A stretch of 64,000 nt of DNA from Tolypothrix tenuis PCC 7101 (GTDB taxonomy: Bacteria; Cyanobacteriota; Cyanobacteriia; Cyanobacteriales; Nostocaceae): contig NZ_AP018248.1 in assembly GCF_002368295.1 (NCBI RefSeq), forward strand, positions 1,274,477 to 1,338,476, given 5' to 3'. Shown piece by piece: positions 61,625-64,000 of this stretch. The notes below the pieces were generated by a model. The model was not told the DNA's origin. It searched no databases and saw only the letters and a program-made list of their open reading frames with translations. Made by a program: the position numbers and the translations under genes. The number at the start of each line of letters is the position of its first letter. The stretch's first letter is position 1.

Positions 61625-64000
61625 TTACCCCACGTAAGCCACTGTGACACCGCTACCACCATCTACTTGTTCTGCGGCTTCGTATTTGCTGACTCTGGGG
61701 TGTTGCTGCAAATAATTATGTACACCTTGGCGGAGTTTACCAGTACCGTGTCCGTGAATGATCCATATTGGCCCTGTAGCTTCTGCCAGTGCTTTATCTA
61801 AAAGCAATTCGGCATCGGCTACCCGTTTACCTCGGATATCGATGGTATTTTTGGAAGTCCGAATTGCTAGGGCTGGTGGCGCAGCTGGAGTAACTGGTGC
61901 TGGTGCTGGTTTTGGTTTGACGATGGGTTCAGCTTTTTGCCCATCTAAAGATTCTATGTCTTCCAGCTTGACTGTCATCTTCATGATGCCAAAACGCACA
62001 GTTAACTCCCCATCTTCATCGGGAGCAACTAACACCTCTGCTGTTTGCCCAAACTGAGAAATGCGGACGCGATCGCCTACTTTGGGCATAAATCCCACTT
62101 TGGGTTTGGCTGGTGCGGCTGGTTGAAATTTCTGCCCAATTTGATTTAAAGCATTAGTAGCTTGTTGAGCATCTTGTGCTGTGGGTGTCCCTTGTTGCAA
62201 GCGCCGAATTACTTGGGCGATTTCACCTTTAGCTTGAGCGATCGCTTGTTGTACTGCTGCTTCTTGGGAGACTTTTAAAGCTTTTTCCCTCTCTTGTAAG
62301 TTTGCCGCTTTTGTAGAAACTTCTTTATATAAGCGTTCGGCTTGCTGCAACAAATTTTGGGCTTCTGCGGCTTTGGTTTCTTGGCGACGGCGTTGGGCTT
62401 CTAACCCCGCAATCACTTGGTTAACTTCGTCTGTTGCGCCTCCCAGATGGGTTTTTGCTGTTTCGACAACTTCTAGTTTTAACCCTAAGCGCTGGGCAAT
62501 TGCTAAAGCATTGGAACGTCCGGGAATTCCCCACAACAACCGATAAGTTGGTGATAGGGTACTTTCATCAAATTCTACAGAGGCGTTTTCAAAGCGCTCA
62601 TCTTCATATTTCAGTGCTTTCAGTTCTCCAAAGTGAGTTGTCGCCACTGTCAGTCCTGCATGATCTGCGAGATATTGCAGCAGCGCGATCGCTAAAGCAC
62701 TACCTTCGGCTGGATCAGTTCCCGCGCCGACTTCATCAAGTAAAACTAGGGATTGGGCATGGGGCATGGGGGATTGGGCATGGGGTATTGATGATTCTTC
62801 ATTGTCCCCCAGTCCCCAGTCACCATTCCCCAGTCCCTTCTCACTGCCTACAGCATTCAAAATCCGGCTAATGCGGCGTATATGACCAGAAAAGGTGGAT
62901 AAGCTTTGCTGTAGCGATTGTTCATCACCAATATCTGCTAATACTTGGCTAAACCACGGTATTTCTACTGGCTCACGGGCTGGTACAAATAAGCCGACTT
63001 TGGCCATTAATGCTGCCAAGCCAAGGGTTTTTAAGGTGACAGTTTTACCACCAGTATTAGGCCCAGTAATAGTTACTACCCTGATATGGGGGTTAATCAA
63101 TAAATCTACGGGAATTACGGCTGGGCTTTGCTCGTGTTGATGCTGCCACACCAACAGGGGATGACGCAGCTGGCGTAGAGTGATGCTTTCTGTGTCCGCC
63201 CAGTCAATGAATCTGGGAGGATTTGCCCCTAGCCAAAAACTGTAACGCGATCGCGCAGTTGCTAAATCTAAAGTGGTAACAATTGCTAGCAACCTCTCTA
63301 AATCAGGTTTAACTGCTGCTACTTGCTCTGTTAAGCCGCGTCTAATCGCTTCTTCTTCTGTTTGCTCTCTTCTAATTGTCTGACGTAATTGATTTCCCCA
63401 GGGCACGATGCTATGAGGTTCTACATATAAAGTGGCACCACTGGTAGAGGTATCGTGAACAATACCGGGGATAGCGTCTTTGTGTGTTGCTTTGACAGGA
63501 ATTACAAAGCGATCGCCTCTTTGGGTAATCAGTTGTTCTTGCACTGCCCCTGACTTCGCTTGTAAAATATTTTGCAGTTTTTGGGTGATTTGACTCCGCA
63601 ATCTCCGCAATTCCGTGCGAATTTCCCCTAGCTTTTGGCTGGCGCGATCGGTTACCTGTCCGCGTTCATCGATACAACGGTGAATTTCTTGTTCAAGTTC
63701 GGGATAAGTCCGTAAATCGGCAACCAGCTCTGTCAAGATAGGTAAATCTTCCTGGTTGTCAATGATTCGGCGTAAGTTCCTGCTGCCAGAGAGAGTAGTT
63801 GCGATCGCTAACAATTCATCTCCGCCCAAAATCCCTTGGAGTTCTGCCCGTTCCAGGGAATCACCAATATCTTGAATCCCCTCAAAGGATAAACTGGGGG
63901 ATATACGGCTTTCCAGTTGGTAAACTTCTTTAGTTTGTGCCAACAACTGCGTACTTTCCGCTTGAGAATCGGGAATTTTTAGCTGACGTGCTGCGATCGC
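61625..64000 (-). CDS. mutS2: MutS2 family protein (5' end beyond the window)
   Basis: The frame continues past the right edge (AIAARQLKIPDSQ precedes the first internal TTG at 63946), so the N-terminus is missing. Visible are the MutS-type ATPase with Walker A TGPNTGGKT, Walker B LVLLDEVGAGTDP, a long coiled coil (about 480-590 of the visible frame) and a C-terminal Smr domain (TIDIRGKRVADAELLLD, then WIIHGHGTGKLR). MutS2 suppresses recombination or rescues collided ribosomes in bacteria studied. Just before Walker B an insertion of about 30 residues (GLGNGDWGLGD...MPHAQS) is encoded by the GGGATTGGGCATGGG repeats at 62755-62850; it keeps the frame but is foreign to the family. Confidence 0.93.
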   Translation of the reverse strand, partial: AIAARQLKIPDSQAESTQLLAQTKEVYQLESRISPSLSFEGIQDIGDSLERAELQGILGGDELLAIATTLSGSRNLRRIIDNQEDLPILTELVADLRTYPELEQEIHRCIDERGQVTDRASQKLGEIRTELRRLRSQITQKLQNILQAKSGAVQEQLITQRGDRFVIPVKATHKDAIPGIVHDTSTSGATLYVEPHSIVPWGNQLRQTIRREQTEEEAIRRGLTEQVAAVKPDLERLLAIVTTLDLATARSRYSFWLGANPPRFIDWADTESITLRQLRHPLLVWQHQHEQSPAVIPVDLLINPHIRVVTITGPNTGGKTVTLKTLGLAALMAKVGLFVPAREPVEIPWFSQVLADIGDEQSLQQSLSTFSGHIRRISRILNAVGSEKGLGNGDWGLGDNEESSIPHAQSPMPHAQSLVLLDEVGAGTDPAEGSALAIALLQYLADHAGLTVATTHFGELKALKYEDERFENASVEFDESTLSPTYRLLWGIPGRSNALAIAQRLGLKLEVVETAKTHLGGATDEVNQVIAGLEAQRRRQETKAAEAQNLLQQAERLYKEVSTKAANLQEREKALKVSQEAAVQQAIAQAKGEIAQVIRRLQQGTPTAQDAQQATNALNQIGQKFQPAAPAKPKVGFMPKVGDRVRISQFGQTAEVLVAPDEDGELTVRFGIMKMTVKLEDIESLDGQKAEPIVKPKPAPAPVTPAAPPALAIRTSKNTIDIRGKRVADAELLLDKALAEATGPIWIIHGHGTGKLRQGVHNYLQQHPRVSKYEAAEQVDGGSGVTVAYVG

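Overview
The window is chromosomal DNA from a cyanobacterium, most likely a filamentous member of the Nostocales. The grounds are: psbI (a 38-residue photosystem II subunit), a DXCF-type cyanobacteriochrome GAF domain, System II cytochrome c biogenesis genes, a probable acyl-ACP synthetase, many GCGATCGC (HIP1) octamers inside genes, and heavy loading with short tandem repeats and palindromic elements between genes. The genus assignment is inference.

Layout. 1-3072: end of a peptide-type ABC ATPase and an amylo-alpha-1,6-glucosidase-like gene. 3073-10538: a repeat field, then two rhomboid protease paralogs separated by an IS200/IS605-type element (about 5.30-9.61 kb). The tnpB gene of this element is split inside its RuvC motif by a complete group II intron (5995-8503) carrying an RT/maturase/HNH protein. 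11075-12870: a receiver-only response regulator overlapping a histidine kinase. 12969-13533: a 235-bp direct duplication. 13642-20830: B12/radical-SAM protein, exported pentapeptide protein, TldE and TldD, class II glutamine amidotransferase. 21009-25005: prolyl aminopeptidase, a complete type II restriction-modification system (C5 methyltransferase, HNH nuclease, controller protein with two C-boxes), DUF429 protein. 25192-34240: alpha-glucan phosphorylase, small hypotheticals, hexapeptide acyltransferase, psbI, DUF3769/OstA-like outer-membrane protein. 34369-37957: a two-gene signalling operon headed by a predicted blue/green cyanobacteriochrome kinase. 38558-49000: SagB-type oxidoreductase, DUF4349 protein, PadR regulator, C26 amidohydrolase, CcdA-Ccs1, Hsp20, YlqD, acyl-ACP/CoA synthetase. 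49250-50206: a pair of tiny paralogous membrane proteins, one apparently decayed. 51076-64000: RecQ, RtcA, zinc-ribbon and small hypothetical proteins, Pmp3, SUI1 homolog, TrpB, and MutS2 cut by the window edge.

Repeats dominate the intergenic space. Family A is a palindromic element of about 135 bp with TACCA..TGGTA ends and a GGGCACGGCA/TGCCGTGCCC core. Family B has GTGTCAACTT inverted ends and sizes of 194-422 bp. Family C is the host repeat at 18071-18142, whose second copy at 50610-51029 holds both a B element with an 11-bp direct repeat and an A element, so 18 kb serves as an internal empty site. Family D is a GTAGGATGCGTTAGCG-type palindrome. There are also ATTGGTA/CCCCAAT-type short tandem repeats and two minisatellites whose units are multiples of 21 bp. 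Several genes take their last codons and stop from these repeats, and MutS2 carries one in frame.

The strongest candidates for a second look are the intron inside the TnpB nuclease, the C-box-controlled restriction-modification unit, the DXCF photoreceptor operon, the nested repeat with its empty site, and genes remodelled by repeats.
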